A stretch of DNA of 64,000 nucleotides, taken from the NCBI RefSeq assembly GCF_018812025.1, contig NC_063051.1, positions 5,023,896-5,087,895 on the forward strand. Reading direction: 5' to 3'. Below are positions 1 to 11,691 of the stretch, piece by piece. Origin of the DNA: Megalobrama amblycephala. Lineage: Eukaryota > Chordata > Actinopteri > Cypriniformes > Xenocyprididae. How positions within the stretch are numbered: position 1 is the stretch's first letter; every line of letters starts with the position of its first letter. Both the position numbers and the translations under genes were made by a program. Below the pieces are notes generated by a model. It was not told where the DNA came from. It did no database searches and saw only the letters and a list, made by a program, of their open reading frames with translations.

Positions 1-250
1 TGAAGGTCAAAATTACAGTATCAGTGCAGCTTCAAAGGGCTTTAAACGATACCAGACGAGGAATAAGGGTCTTATCTAGCGAAACGATCGGTCATTTTCG
101 AAAAAAAATTAATGTATATGCTTTATATAAAAAAATGATTGCCTTCCAAGTGGTTCCGCCAAAACCGCACTTTCGTATTCTTCAAAAAGCTTACGCTGTA
201 TGTCCTACACTTTCCCTATTGTACTTACGGAACGAACGCAGCGCCAGTTC
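1..250 (+). repeat. Dispersed repeat, inverted copy at 14690-14890
   Basis: CAGTGCAGCTTCAAAGGGCT and CGAAACGATCGGTCATTTTC are complementary to sequence at 14690-14890. The 146-codon frame 24-464 runs across this repeat and the next one and has no protein-like features. Confidence 0.7.
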
Positions 251-374
251 TATTTTTTCCGTAAGTAGAACAATTGTTCTTGAATCTGAACCTGATTCTC
301 CAATCCTAATTGTGCTTTTTTTGTCCTTTTTGGAGCTTGCCTGGTCACTTTCACTGAGCAAATATCTAGTTCAG

Positions 375-735
375 TCATCAAACTCTAGAGGGCGCTGGCT
401 GATAGGTCCTTTACATGCAATCTGCAACCAGTCATATCATTACCGCATGGCACAAGCTGATTAGCTTCTGCTGATCCTGCAGCCAATGAGATTGCTTGCT
501 CAAAATTTAAATAGTCTGGCTCAGTGTTTGCTGTAGGCTGGTCCTGCAGTATGTTAATTGAGTTCCTCTGAAAACCTCCAACTTCCCCAGCTCCACCTGC
601 TTAGATCTGCTATGGGATTTATGTCTATTTTTGCACCAGCAGCATGTCTGTGTATCTATTAGTGGTAGCAGTAGTCCATACTTGCTCTGCAGCAGCAGTG
701 TAGCAGATCTAGTCCTCCAAGGAAAAAATATATTA
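375..735 (+). repeat. Copy of the roughly 370-bp dispersed repeat
   Basis: GGCTGATAGGTCCTTTACAT, CTTCCCCAGCTCCACCTGCT and ACATTGCCATATTCAATGAC match blocks at 21430-21835 and, inverted, at 36030-36375 and 42560-42840. Confidence 0.7.
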
Positions 736-2016
736 ACATTGCCATATTCAATGACATGCTAAAACTATTCAGAGAGTTGTCTTGTTTGAAATAACAGCAT
801 ATAGGTTTGAAATGACATGGTTTAAGGATGTCGAACAGTCACGTATAATAGCCATTTCTCTGCTTGTTAAGTGTGTGTTTGTAAAAAAAAAGAAAAAAAA
901 GTGAGGTTTAACGAATGAATCCGATGAAAAGCATTATTTTTTTTCTTTGTTCCGTAGCCAGCCTCATCTCAGAATGTGTATACTGTAGATCTAACTTGGT
1001 TGAAACGACGATCAGAGCACCAATGGTGTTTGGATATAAGCAAGCCTAGCTCAATGAATTAGCCAGTTCTGTCTCTCATTTCACTCCTTTAATTAGTTGT
1101 GATTTAATGAGCTGCACACTAATGGGAGTGATTCCTTATCAATTGAATAGCTTTCAGCAATTAAGGCCATCTCAAAACAGCAGGTGAGAAAAAAAAGGCC
1201 TCAATCTTGCATCCTGATATTGATTTGAGCATAAGGCGGTGATGATTCAACTGGACTTCATAGACAGTGGAAACCATTAGCACATCTTTAAATAAGACAC
1301 AAATCACACTACTCAATGGATGGAAGATATTTTAGTGGCAAAAATTCAATGCTTTTCAATGCAGGGTAATTGTGAGTTATGATGTTTACAACAGCAAGCC
1401 ATGCTGTTTCACATAAATCTCTGCATTATATGTCACCTTTCACTAATGATGTTAGCAGCAATGACACATACAATTACGCATCCGTAAGCAAGTATGCTTT
1501 CTTTACATTTACTGTACATCCCATGGTGCATGATGGCACATCTTATGAACCAGACACTATAGACTGAAGTCTGGATGTCATTATCAGGCCTTGTTAGAGG
1601 TTGCCAGATTTCATGACGTACTCCTGATGAAGGTATGTTTTATTTTTTTTTTCTCCCCACCAGCCTCAGAATATGCATCATTTCAGTGTGCAATTTGCTG
1701 TCTAATTTGACTACCTCCACTTCAGCATGTGTGCCCTAGGGCGGGGGAAATTGGTAACAAAAGCTTTGCATGCATTTCATGCCTTTTTGATCCAGCCGCT
1801 CATTTCTGTCTGATGAAGTTAGACTTTAATTCAAAGTGCCATTCTCAAAGCTGACAGAGCCTGTTGTTTTGAAGTATTACCCGCGTGCTGTCAGAGAAAC
1901 ATTCTGGCTTCTCTGATTACTTATTACAGGGAAAAAATGTTGGCTTGCCGTTATGTGTGGTCGTGATGATTTTGGGAGATGAAGAGAGAGTTATTTTCTT
2001 GATGCAATGTGTATTA
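736..2016. other. Gene-free interval
   Basis: No exon recognised. The 62-codon frame at 1379-1567 has no family signature. Confidence 0.45.
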
Positions 2017-2441
2017 AAGGGATAGTTTAGTTAAAATAATAAAATTTGTTCATTATTTACTCAAACTAATGTCATTCCAAATCTGTATAAACACCCATTC
2101 ACACCAAGAACGATAACTATTTAAAATGGCCGATGACATTGCGCAGAAGTAAATTGCCGAGGTCCAGAAAAGCCACCACCGTTTGACAATTCACCTTTTC
2201 AAGAATACTTTAAATAAAATGGATATATAGAAAACAATCGGTCATACCCTTGGAATAAATGGTGAGAAGTAATGAAATCATTATGCCAGGCAAAATAGTG
2301 TAACATAAAATTACCATACCATGATAACATAAAATTACCATACCAAAATTACCATGATTGTCATATTTGGGGATCTGAAGCATCAAATGTTTGATCCAGG
2401 CAAAAGAGAAAATCATTTACGTTTGAAAGAACGTGAGAGTG
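2017..2441. mobile_element. Host MITE interrupted by the palindromic element
   Basis: TAAAGGGATAGTTTAGTTAA (2017) is a common fish MITE terminus. Before the palindrome the sequence reads GAGAGTGAGTAAA, and after it AGTAAATGATGACA. Rejoined they give the usual inner end of this family (GTGAGTAAATGATGACA). This supports the element boundaries at 2448 and 4986. Confidence 0.7.
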
Positions 2442-2447
2442 AGTAAA

Positions 2448-4986
2448 TATGGCGTTATTTTACTGTCAATTGTCGAGAGCACATTATTGTGACGCGAGAG
2501 CATATCAATGTAATGCGCGAGCGCAAATCTGTCCGCTCGCGCGCGGATTTCCTCTGCTCTCGCGCAAATCTGTCCGCTCGCGCACGGATTTCCTTTGCTC
2601 TCGCGCAAATCTGGACGCGCGCGCTCAAATATACAGTGCTCTCTTATGAACTGCCTCTCCTCTCGCTCAGATATTGCGTGTGCACGCTCAAACTGTTTCC
2701 TGCGTGCTCAAACGTGTCCTGCGCGCTCAAACTGCACATGTGCGCTCACGAATCTCTCCGTGCTCTTGCAGAAATTAATTTGCTTTTGGATTAAACGCTG
2801 TCAAAAGTTATAAACCAATCAGAAGAGACGACTGATCCATGAAAATGCTACATGGAATCTTATTGGCTGAGAGTGAACTGTGCCTGGAATTCTTTCGACA
2901 AAGATATGTATTTTATTTATTCACAATTTAATAATATTTATCAAATGTAACCTAGTCTAACTGCATCACATTACAGGTCAAACCCCTATTTATCTAAACA
3001 AACAAACAAAAAATGTTTCTTAAAGTTATTGTGGTCATACGTTTTGTGTTGAATTTTTTTTTTTTTTTTAAAATAGGTAACATTTTACAATAAGGTTTTT
3101 ATTTGTTAACATTAGTTAATGTATTATCTAACATGAACTAACAATGTGCAATACATTACTGTAATTATTAATCTTTGTTAACGTTAAAAATACAGCTGTT
3201 TGTTGGTTGTTCACTTCACAGTGCATTTAATAATGTTAACAAATACAACATTTGATTTTAATAACGTATTAGTAAATGTTGAAATTAACATTAACAAATA
3301 TTAATAAATGCTGAAGAAGAGCAATTCATTATTAGTTAATGTTAACTAATGCAGTTAAATAATGTTAACGCAACCTTATTGTAAAGTATTACCAACAAAC
3401 ATCTTCTGATTTAAGACCGAACAAGATCAGGGTCAAATCGTCATTCCCTTAATACTTAATGTGGAGATCACATACCACCATAGTCAATTTCTTTTGAGGT
3501 CTGGAATTAATGATTCTGATACATCAAATACATTTTAACAGTCACTGGTCACCACCTACTGGCAGAACAGTGTAACAACATTAGTTTCAACATTCATTTA
3601 GCTACTTATTTTAATTGCTGAAATCAGTGTATATTCAGACTATAAATTGTTATTGCAATACTTGCATTATTATTTAATGTTTGCAACACAGATGTAGCAA
3701 TAGTATGTTGTTGAAAACACTTTGTGAAGCTGTTTAAAACATATAGCTTACATGACCACTGCTTTCAGAAGCAATGCAAAAGCAGGTTTAAATATTCTGG
3801 TATGATTGTAATTTCAAAAGGTTTAATAGACATAACCGAATCGTTGTCATTTAGGAATAAGATCGCGTTCTTTTGCTTAATCGTGCATACACAAGAGCTT
3901 AGGTATTTTTGTATGTCATGTTTTATACCAGACCTCAAAAGAAATTGACTATGGTGGTATGTGATCTCCACATTAAGTATTAAGGGAATGACGATTTGAC
4001 CCTGATCTTGTTCGGTCTTAAATCAGAAGATGTTTGTTGGTAATACTTTACAATAAGGTTGCGTTAACATTATTTAACTGCATTAGTTAACATTAACTAA
4101 TAATGAATTGCTCTTCTTCAGCATTTATTAATATTTGTTAATGTTAATTTCAACATTTACTAATACGTTATTAAAATCAAATGTTGTAATTGTTAACATT
4201 ATTAAATGCACTGTGAAGTGAACAACCAACAAACAGCTGTATTTTTAACGTTAACAAAGATTAATAATTACAGTAATGTATTGCACATTGTTAGTTCATG
4301 TTAGATAATACATTAACTAATGTTAACAAATAAAAACCTTATTGTAAAATGTTACCTATTTAAAAAAAAAAAAAAAAAAATTCAACACAAAACGTATGAC
4401 CACAATAACTTTAAGAAACATTTTTTGTTTGTTTGTTTAGATAAATAGGGGTTTGACCTGTAATGTGATGCAGTTAGACTAGGTTACATTTGATAAATAT
4501 TATTAAATTGTGAATAAATAAAATACATATCTTTGTCGAAAGAATTCCAGGCACAGTTCACTCTCAGCCAATAAGATTCCATGTAGCATTTTCATGGATC
4601 AGTCGTCTCTTCTGATTGGTTTATAACTTTTGACAGCGTTTAATCCAAAAGCAAATTAATTTCTGCAAGAGCACGGAGAGATTCGTGAGCGCACATGTGC
4701 AGTTTGAGCGCGCAGGACACGTTTGAGCACGCAGGAAACAGTTTGAGCGTGCACACGCAATATCTGAGCGAGAGGAGAGGCAGTTCATAAGAGAGCACTG
4801 TATATTTGAGCGCGCGCGTCCAGATTTGCGCGAGAGCAAAGGAAATCCGTGCGCGAGCGGACAGATTTGCGCGAGAGCAGAGGAAATCCGCGCGCGAGCG
4901 GACAGATTTGCGCTCGCGCATTACATTGATATGCTCTCGCGTCACAATAATGTGCTCTCGACAATTGACAGTAAAATAACGCCATA
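2448..4986. mobile_element. 2.54-kb palindromic transposon with roughly 1.06-kb terminal inverted repeats
   Basis: The arms 2448-3505 and 3928-4986 are almost identical inverted copies (centre near 3717), starting TATGGCGTTATTTTACTGTC. A 6-bp direct repeat AGTAAA flanks it (2442-2447 and 4987-4992). The spacer 3506-3927 is unique AT-rich sequence with no recognised gene. Mirror-image open frames in the two arms (2489-2794 and 4640-4945, 101 codons each, identical translations) follow from the symmetry. No transposase was seen, so it is non-autonomous. The superfamily is not settled. Confidence 0.85.
2521..2625. repeat. 41-bp tandem repeat in left palindrome arm
   Basis: GCGCAAATCTGTCCGCTCGC recurs at 2521, 2562 and (diverged after nine bases) 2603, a 41-bp period. 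The unit is CpG-rich and itself partly palindromic (AAATC ... GGATTT). The mirror copy lies at about 4809-4913. Confidence 0.85.
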
Positions 4987-5006
4987 AGTAAATGATGACA
5001 TATATA

Positions 5007-6150
5007 TACAGGTGCTGGTCATATAATTAGAATATCATCAAAAAGTTGATATATTTCACTAATTCCATTCAAAAAGTGAAACTTGTATATTATATTCATT
5101 CATTACACACAGATATATTTCAAATGTTTATTTCTTTTAATTTTGATGATTATAACTGACAACTAAGGAAAATCCCAAATTCAGTATCTCAGAAAATTAG
5201 AATATTATGAAAAGGTTCAATATTGAAGACACCTGGTGCCACACTCTAACCAGCTAATTACCTCAAAACACCTGCAAAGGCCTTTAAATGGTCTCTCAGT
5301 CTAGTTCTGTAGGCTACACAATCATGGGGAAGACTGCTGACTTGACAGTTGTCCAAAAGACGACCACTGACACCTTGCACAAGGAGGGCAAGACACAAAA
5401 GGTCATTGCAAAAGAGGCTGACTGTTCACAGAGCTCTGTGTCCAAGCACATTAATAGAGAGGCGAAAGGAAGGAAAAGATGTGGTAGAAAAAAGTGTACA
5501 AGCAATAGGGATAACCACACCCTGGAGAGGATTGTGAAACAAAACCCATTCAAAAATGTGGGGGAGATTCACAAAGAGTGGACTGCAGCTGGAGTCAGTG
5601 CTTCAAGAACCACTACGCACAGACGTATGCAAGACATGGGTTTCAGCTGTCACATTCCTTGTGTCAAGCCACTCTTGAACAACAGACAGTGTCAGAAGCG
5701 TCTCGCCTGGGCTAAAGACAAAAAGGACTGGACTGCTGCTGAGTGGTCCAAAGTTATGTTCTCTGATGAAAGTAAATTTTGCATTTCCTTTGGAAATCAG
5801 GGTCCCAGAGTCTGGAGGAAGAGAGGAGAGGCACACAATCCATGTTGCTTGAGGTCCAGTGTAAAGTTTCCACAGTCAGTGACTGTGGCACAGCAAAGGG
5901 TCACAGCAAGTGTCACAGCAAAGTGTCACAGCAAAGGGTCTGAATACTTAGGACCATGTGATATTTCAGTTTTTCTTTTTTAATAAATATGCAAAAATGT
6001 CAACAATTCTGTGTTTTTATGTCAATACGGGGTGCTGTGTGTACATTAATGAAGAAATAAATGAACTTAAATAATTTTAGCAAATGGCTGCAATATAACA
6101 ATGAGTGAAAAATTTAAGGGGGTCTGAATACTTTCCGTACCCACTATATA
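5007..6150 (+). mobile_element. Chimeric Tc1-like element
   Basis: The left end TACAGGTGCTGGTCATATAA and about 860 bp inward belong to one Tc1-type element with a well-preserved transposase 5' half. The right end GTCTGAATACTTTCCGTACC belongs to a different Tc1 family and does not match the left as an inverted repeat. The switch lies near 5880-5940 in a tract of repeated GTCACAGCAAAG units. It lies immediately beside the palindromic element that ends at 4986. Confidence 0.8.
5324..5983 (+). pseudogene. 5' half of a Tc1-like transposase
   Basis: From the ATG at 5324 (an in-frame ATG at 5288 lies in the leader) the protein begins MGKTADLTVVQK. It continues through a helix-turn-helix region (KVIAKEADCSQSSVSKHI), a basic stretch (GRKRCGRKK), a second DNA-binding segment (SASRTTTHRRMQDMGF) and the first catalytic block (VMFSDESKFCISFGNQGPRV). 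Similarity stops after PQSVTV near 5885. About 20 unrelated residues follow before the stop at 5983. The second D and the last acidic residue of the DDE triad are missing, so it cannot catalyse transposition. Full relatives are about 340 residues. Confidence 0.88.
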
Positions 6151-7790
6151 CATATGAGCCAATGTAACAGAATACTTTGTTTTTCACAATTTAATATCAC
6201 TGCATGAAATTTACTGTAAATGTATAAACTAGTCATTTACTTAATCTATTCTATTATAGGAATATGCTTTGGTTTGTTTAGTCAGGGGATTTTCAGTTCC
6301 CAGAATGCATTGCATGGAACTGGATGGAAAGAGTAAAAGTGTTTATGTGTTTTTGAGAAAGAGAGGGAAGTTGTTTGTGTTTAATATTCTGTTAGGTTGG
6401 GATTCAGAAGAGGGTTTGTTATTTTGTGAGTTATTTTGTGGTGAAGAGTGGAGCTTATGTTCAGACTATGGCAAGCTTGTGTAGTAGTTTTGGATGTTTT
6501 TTAGTCTTTTCCTAACACTTCTATCCAACACAGTATACTTTACAAAATATTCATTTTGATTCATCCCAGTGACATGAGTCTTTGTTCATCAAAAATATAT
6601 ATTATTGAATATATTTATGCCAGTAGGTGGCAATAATGTGCATGTCTGCAAGTCTAAGATGAAATTGAATTTGTTCACAACATGTGCTATTTCTATTTGT
6701 TAACTGCAAGAGATTCAGCTGAGTTGTTATTGTGTGTACTCAGTTCCATTATGTTTCCCCTATGTGGTAAGGTATTTAAGTAAAGTTTATAGTTAATTTA
6801 ATATTAAGAAACCCCATTTCCCATGTGTGGAACCACTATACTTGAGTTAAGTTCAGCCAAAGAATTATTTTGTTAACGTGTTTAAGTCAAAAAGCTCCAT
6901 ATTGTCTGAAAATCTGCTGACCGTTTTATTGTGATGGACACTTTGAGTCCCAGGCCAGGCCTCCAGAGGGATCTGGAAACCCTATGATTGGTATTTTTTG
7001 CAAAGAGGAAAAAGGAGGGCAGCAAAAAAATAAAAAAATAAAATAAAACCTTACATCATGAGTCCTAGACTGTGGATAAGGGCTTTGCTTAAACCAACCT
7101 CTCAACTACATTTCAGACAAGGACAACAGGCTAGAGAGAATCAAGCCCCTCACCCCCCATATCTGCATTCCTATCTGAGAATAATCTAATTTTAAAGGTC
7201 TTGTGGTAAAAGGGCATCAGAAATAAATTATGAATGTGTGTGAGACTGGGGCAGAATTTCTTGCAGGTTGTATGACTAGACCACCGTATGTCAGCAGCTC
7301 TTTTTGACCTTGGGTAAAAACATTGCTTGTTGGTATATGTGACAAATGCCTAAAGGCCAAAAATAACTTGCATCCTCTTATTAGCTTGCTTGACTGAGAT
7401 TTTCCTTTAGAAGAATGTTGTATTTTCCTAAACCAAGTGAGCTCCTTGACCAGACAGGAAACTACATTCTAAGGCAGCATAGTCTTTGCATGCTAAATAT
7501 AACTAATATTAATGCTTAACAATATTTCATATTAATGTAAAGCATAACATTATGCTAAATATAATCTTTATCATTATTATTATTATTATTTAAAAATTAT
7601 GCTCCTGATCCAGTCCCATGCAAAGCATGTTGCAAATTACTCCAGTTTCCAATTTCAGTCAACAAAAATAATTCATGTAGTCTCAACACAACAGGATTAA
7701 GTTTCATTTTGCAAATTTAAATGGTTTGCATGCAACCAAATTACGTTGTGACAAAATGATCAAGATTTGTGTTGCTTTAGCTAATTTTAA
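6151..7790. other. Gene-free interval
   Basis: No exon, RNA gene or bounded element recognised. The 71-codon frame at 6269-6484 has no family signature. Confidence 0.45.
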
Positions 7791-8233
7791 TTAAAGAACC
7801 CCTGTGGTGAAAATCAAGCTTTTAATGTTGTTTATATGTCTATGTGGTGTTTTTAATATGCTTTAAGACAAACCATGTGCTAATTCAATCAGTCATCACC
7901 ATTGCTGAGTATTTTCTTTTTAAAACTGCAGTGAACCAGACAAAAATGAGGTTTGAAATCGCTGCTTTTTCTGACATCACAAACTACCTTGTAACCAATC
8001 ACATCAACGTGTGATCATCAACTCTGAACTGGTGTGAGCGAGTGGAGGTGGCGCTAATTTGCATATTCATAGAACCACGTATACTAAATGAAGCAAGGGT
8101 GAAGAGTTGCATTCAAGCTATTTTAAGGTATGAAGAAATATTTTTTTCAAGGAAAACATGTTTAAATATGTAATTTTGGTGATCAAAGATGAGTTCTAAG
8201 GGATAAAATTATTGACTACAGGGGGACTTTAAG
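7791..8233 (+). repeat. Dispersed element with inverted partner at 19255-19632
   Basis: It begins TTAAAGAACCCCTGTGGTGA and ends CTACAGGGGGACTTTAAG, with AATATGCTTTAAGACAAACC and CGTATACTAAATGAAGCAAG inside. About 440 bp, non-coding, probably a DNA-transposon derivative. Confidence 0.7.
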
Positions 8234-10535
8234 TAAATTTATCAAGCAGGCGACAATGAAATGTTACACGACAACGATGTATTAAAACAACTAAAAACAC
8301 TTTATTATGTATGCCAGGCCATGTCACTTTGAAAAGAAACATTACACGCCTATAGACTGAACACGTAATATGCATGCAAATGGTCACAGTTTCCACAAAT
8401 TAGCGTTTTTGTAGTTTACACAGAGACGATAACAGTATCATTTTCAAAAACTTGCACTTTGTATCCTATTTTAGTTTACATTTTCAGGCCCCCAAAACGC
8501 TGTTGTGTAAATGAATAACCAAAATGCACAAAAAGTGTTCCATGTAATTGGTGTCGTGTAAACGGCCCCTAACTTACGACGCGAAAAAAATCTAATTGAC
8601 AGAGCAGTGTCAGAGCATTTTGTTGAAGGCTTTCCATTTCTTCGGTGTCTTCTCAGAGGATAAATTTGAAATCTGATGGGCTGGTTACAATGGCAAAGCC
8701 TTCTCCATTGTTTCTGTTTTAATTAAACACGCTCTAAGAGGAGTGATGGCACTGCAGCCCCATTGTGTCAGTTTCCAAGATGCTGATCCGGGGAAGTGGC
8801 TGATGCAGTCTTTTAGACTCTGTTTGACAATGTACACATTATACCTCAATGCACAAAAGTGTCTTTCTATTTGCTTTCATCAGAGATGGGGGAAAAAAGG
8901 GGGTGACCCATTTTTTGAAAACTGTAGGATATGGGTCAAGAAACTGATTGTACAGTCTACATGCAAGCAGCGCTGTGTGTGGTGCACTCTGTCTTATGAA
9001 GAAAACTGCTTAGGAAATATTGGTGGTTTCACACAATTTGTTACAATCTCAACATGTTTGCCCTGAATACAAATGCATTTTGCTGAGAGAAAAAAGAAAA
9101 GAAATAACAATATAGCATAACCCAGTGTGTGTATATCTATATATATATATGTTAAAAAAATAAAATATAAATTTATAAAACTATATTAAAATATATATTA
9201 AAAATAAATTGGAAAATGTGAGCCATGTAATTCCTGATAGCAATTTCTCACTGGTAGTAACAGATGTAGGACTGTGGAAGCTGTTTGGAATTTTAATAAT
9301 TTGAAGAAGAGATGAACAAATCAATGGGCTGAAAAAAAAAAATCAACGTAGAACCTGGGAAATGTGCCATGAACATTTAAAATCTAGTGCTTCCCCCGCT
9401 CAAAATCCCAAACAATTAAGAGCCACACATCAGACCTATTATAAGGGAAACAATTCCGGGCTCTTTCCTTTCTTATTTGTTGCGTGTATCTATTCAAAGG
9501 CTTTGATGGAAGAGAGCGTGTAGTATGAATAATTTAAGACTGCTCATCTAGCATTCACCAGGTATCTGCTGCTTTCGTGGTGCCTTTCAGATTTTGAAGT
9601 TCTTGGAGAATTTACTCTGGGTGTGAAAATACAGCCACAATCAACATATTGCTTAAAGATGTAAATGATTGCCCACTGACTTCCAAAAACAAGGCTATAA
9701 ATGTGATATTTGACAGGATTCAGCTTCATTGGGTGGCTGTGGATTCCTCATTCTTGACCATAAGTCTTTCTTTTCCTATCGGAGTGGTTAATAATGCAGA
9801 AGCGCAGTATGTTAGCTTGCTGCTGGTGATAGACGAACACATTCTCAAAGATCAAGTGTGGCTGAGATTGAGGCGTCTGCTTGGCCTGTAATCTACTGAA
9901 AGCATTATACTTATGAATCATCCTCTTTCAAGACTTTTAAACCACCACTCTCAGGCCAAGATGACATTAAAGAAGAATTAGTAAGACTGATATTTTGAAT
10001 GAACTGTTAGTCTAGATGATAATTATCCTTTTTCTCACAGGAGCTCTCATTCCAGGATCGAAAGACTGATGTAAGTGGAGGCAATTCAGTGTCTCACCAT
10101 AAAAATGATTCTGAATTCCCAGGTGGGAGCTTCACAGCGGTGTTTCTACTGACAGTCACACAGGAGATGACATGAGTGAGGAAATGACCTGTGATGGATA
10201 AAACATGGGAAATCTGGGAAGGAATCCCTGAGTGAGTCAAAAGGCATACCCTTTTCCATTCTCAATCTATGTATGTACATGTATGCAACATGTCTCTGTC
10301 TTTTCAGAGTGACTGGGTTTAAAACGTTCCCCTTGCGGACGGAAAAACAAGTTTAAATTTATGATAAATTGTGATAAAATGATACATTTATATTGAAGAG
10401 ATAATCTTTTACCTGTATTGGGACTTGCGTTAGTAAACGGCGTCCTACCAACCACATAGCTACTTGTAAAAACACTCATGCTGCATCCAAGTTGCATACT
10501 GTATAGTAGGTACTACATTTGCTTTTGAAACGTAC
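8234..10535. other. Gene-free interval
   Basis: No exon recognised. The stretch 8280-8580 shares blocks (TTGTAGTTTACA-GGAGACAATAACAGTAT type) with 13820-13940, so it contains a dispersed repeat. The frame 8743-9066 (107 codons) has no family signature. Confidence 0.45.
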
Positions 10536-11009
10536 TTCACTACTAGGGGTGAGACGAGATCTCGTGTCACGAGATCTCTCGAGACTAAACTGTGACGAGA
10601 TTTCTCGTCAAGGCGAAAAGTAGTCTAGTGATGTTGCCATGACAGAGTGTAAGGATGAATACGAAAGAATATGCCACCGCTTCGTTTACATTAAGCCTCC
10701 ACTGTCATTTTGCTTTGTATTTAAATAAAAAACATTTAATTAAGTTGGATAACGGTCGCCGCCGCTCCATATTTACAGAGTTACGCGCGATCGCTGAAAG
10801 TGAAAGTAAACGCGAGCGCGCATTCAAACGCGCTTTCAGTACCACACATTTTGAAAGCGACTCCCTGATGAATGCAAATATCTCTCAATATGAAAGCTAT
10901 TTTAGACTGGGCAGTGTAGTTGTAACCATCTCTTAGCTCTGTATCAAAGAAAAATTTGGTCTTATTTGCACTTTGAATATTGAGAGGGTGCGATTATGGT
11001 TTCAACTTG

Positions 11010-11245
11010 TAAAGTGTTACCATAAAAATGAATAACAGTTTTCTCTTAATCTTATTAAGCACAAACAATAAGGTTTCATTTGTTAACATTAGTTAATGCA
11101 CTGTGAACTTTCATGAACTAACAATGAATGACTATTTTTATTAACTAACATAAACAAAGATTAATAAATACTTTAGCAAATATATTGCTCATAGTTAGTT
11201 GATACATTAATGTTAATAAATGAGACCTTATTGTAAAGTGTTACC
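11010..11245. mobile_element. TTGTTAACATTAGTTAATG-type MITE nested in the hAT
   Basis: AAAGTGTTACCAT at the left mirrors GTAAAGTGTTACCAT-type sequence at the right. It contains CATTTGTTAACATTAGTTAA, a motif also present in the arms of the palindrome at 2448-4986. About 235 bp, non-coding. Confidence 0.75.
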
Positions 11246-11383
11246 ATTTTTATTTATACTGTTTTTATTTCTATGATTCAGTTCAGTTAGGAGGTCAAAA
11301 GTTGTAGAAGCTCATAAATCATGTACAGTAAGGTCTGAAGAGACTGAAATCATACAGAAGAGAAGTCAGTCAGTTGAGTTACC

Positions 11384-11691
11384 GTGCGTTCACACCGCCG
11401 CCGGCGAGAGCGTCAACAGTCGCCTTGGCCGCCCTGCCAACAACGCTGTACTGTTCGTTCAAACCGCCGCCGACGGGAGGGTCAAAGTAAATGACAAGTC
11501 GCGTCAACCAATCGGAAGCCTCTCAAGCGAGGACCTCTACATTCCAATTGGTTGCCGCTGAACCGCGTCATAGCTCATTACCATAAAGTTAACCTGAATT
11601 TTAACTCTCGCCGGAGCTCGCCGCCGGCTCTCATTGAAAATGAATGACTAGCGTCACTTTGACGCTCTCGCCGCCGGCGGTGTGAACACAC
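11384..11691. mobile_element. GC-rich MITE nested in the hAT
   Basis: GTGCGTTCACACCGCCGCCG at the left is mirrored by CCGCCGGCGGTGTGAACACA at the right, and GAGAGCGTCAA / TTTGACGCTCTC lies just inside. About 308 bp, CpG-rich, non-coding. Confidence 0.85.

Noticed and set aside
24..464. 146-codon open frame at the start of the window
   Set aside because: It runs across two different dispersed repeats, has no recognisable domain, and its first part has a repeat copy at 14690-14890.
2489..2794. 101-codon frame repeated identically on the other strand at 4640-4945
   Set aside because: The identity is a consequence of the palindrome. The composition (Arg, Ala, Cys, Ser-rich) reflects the 41-bp CpG-rich tandem repeat, not a protein.
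10655..10936. 93-codon frame inside the hAT element
   Set aside because: It does not resemble a hAT transposase (no BED finger or dimerisation motif). The element is judged non-autonomous.
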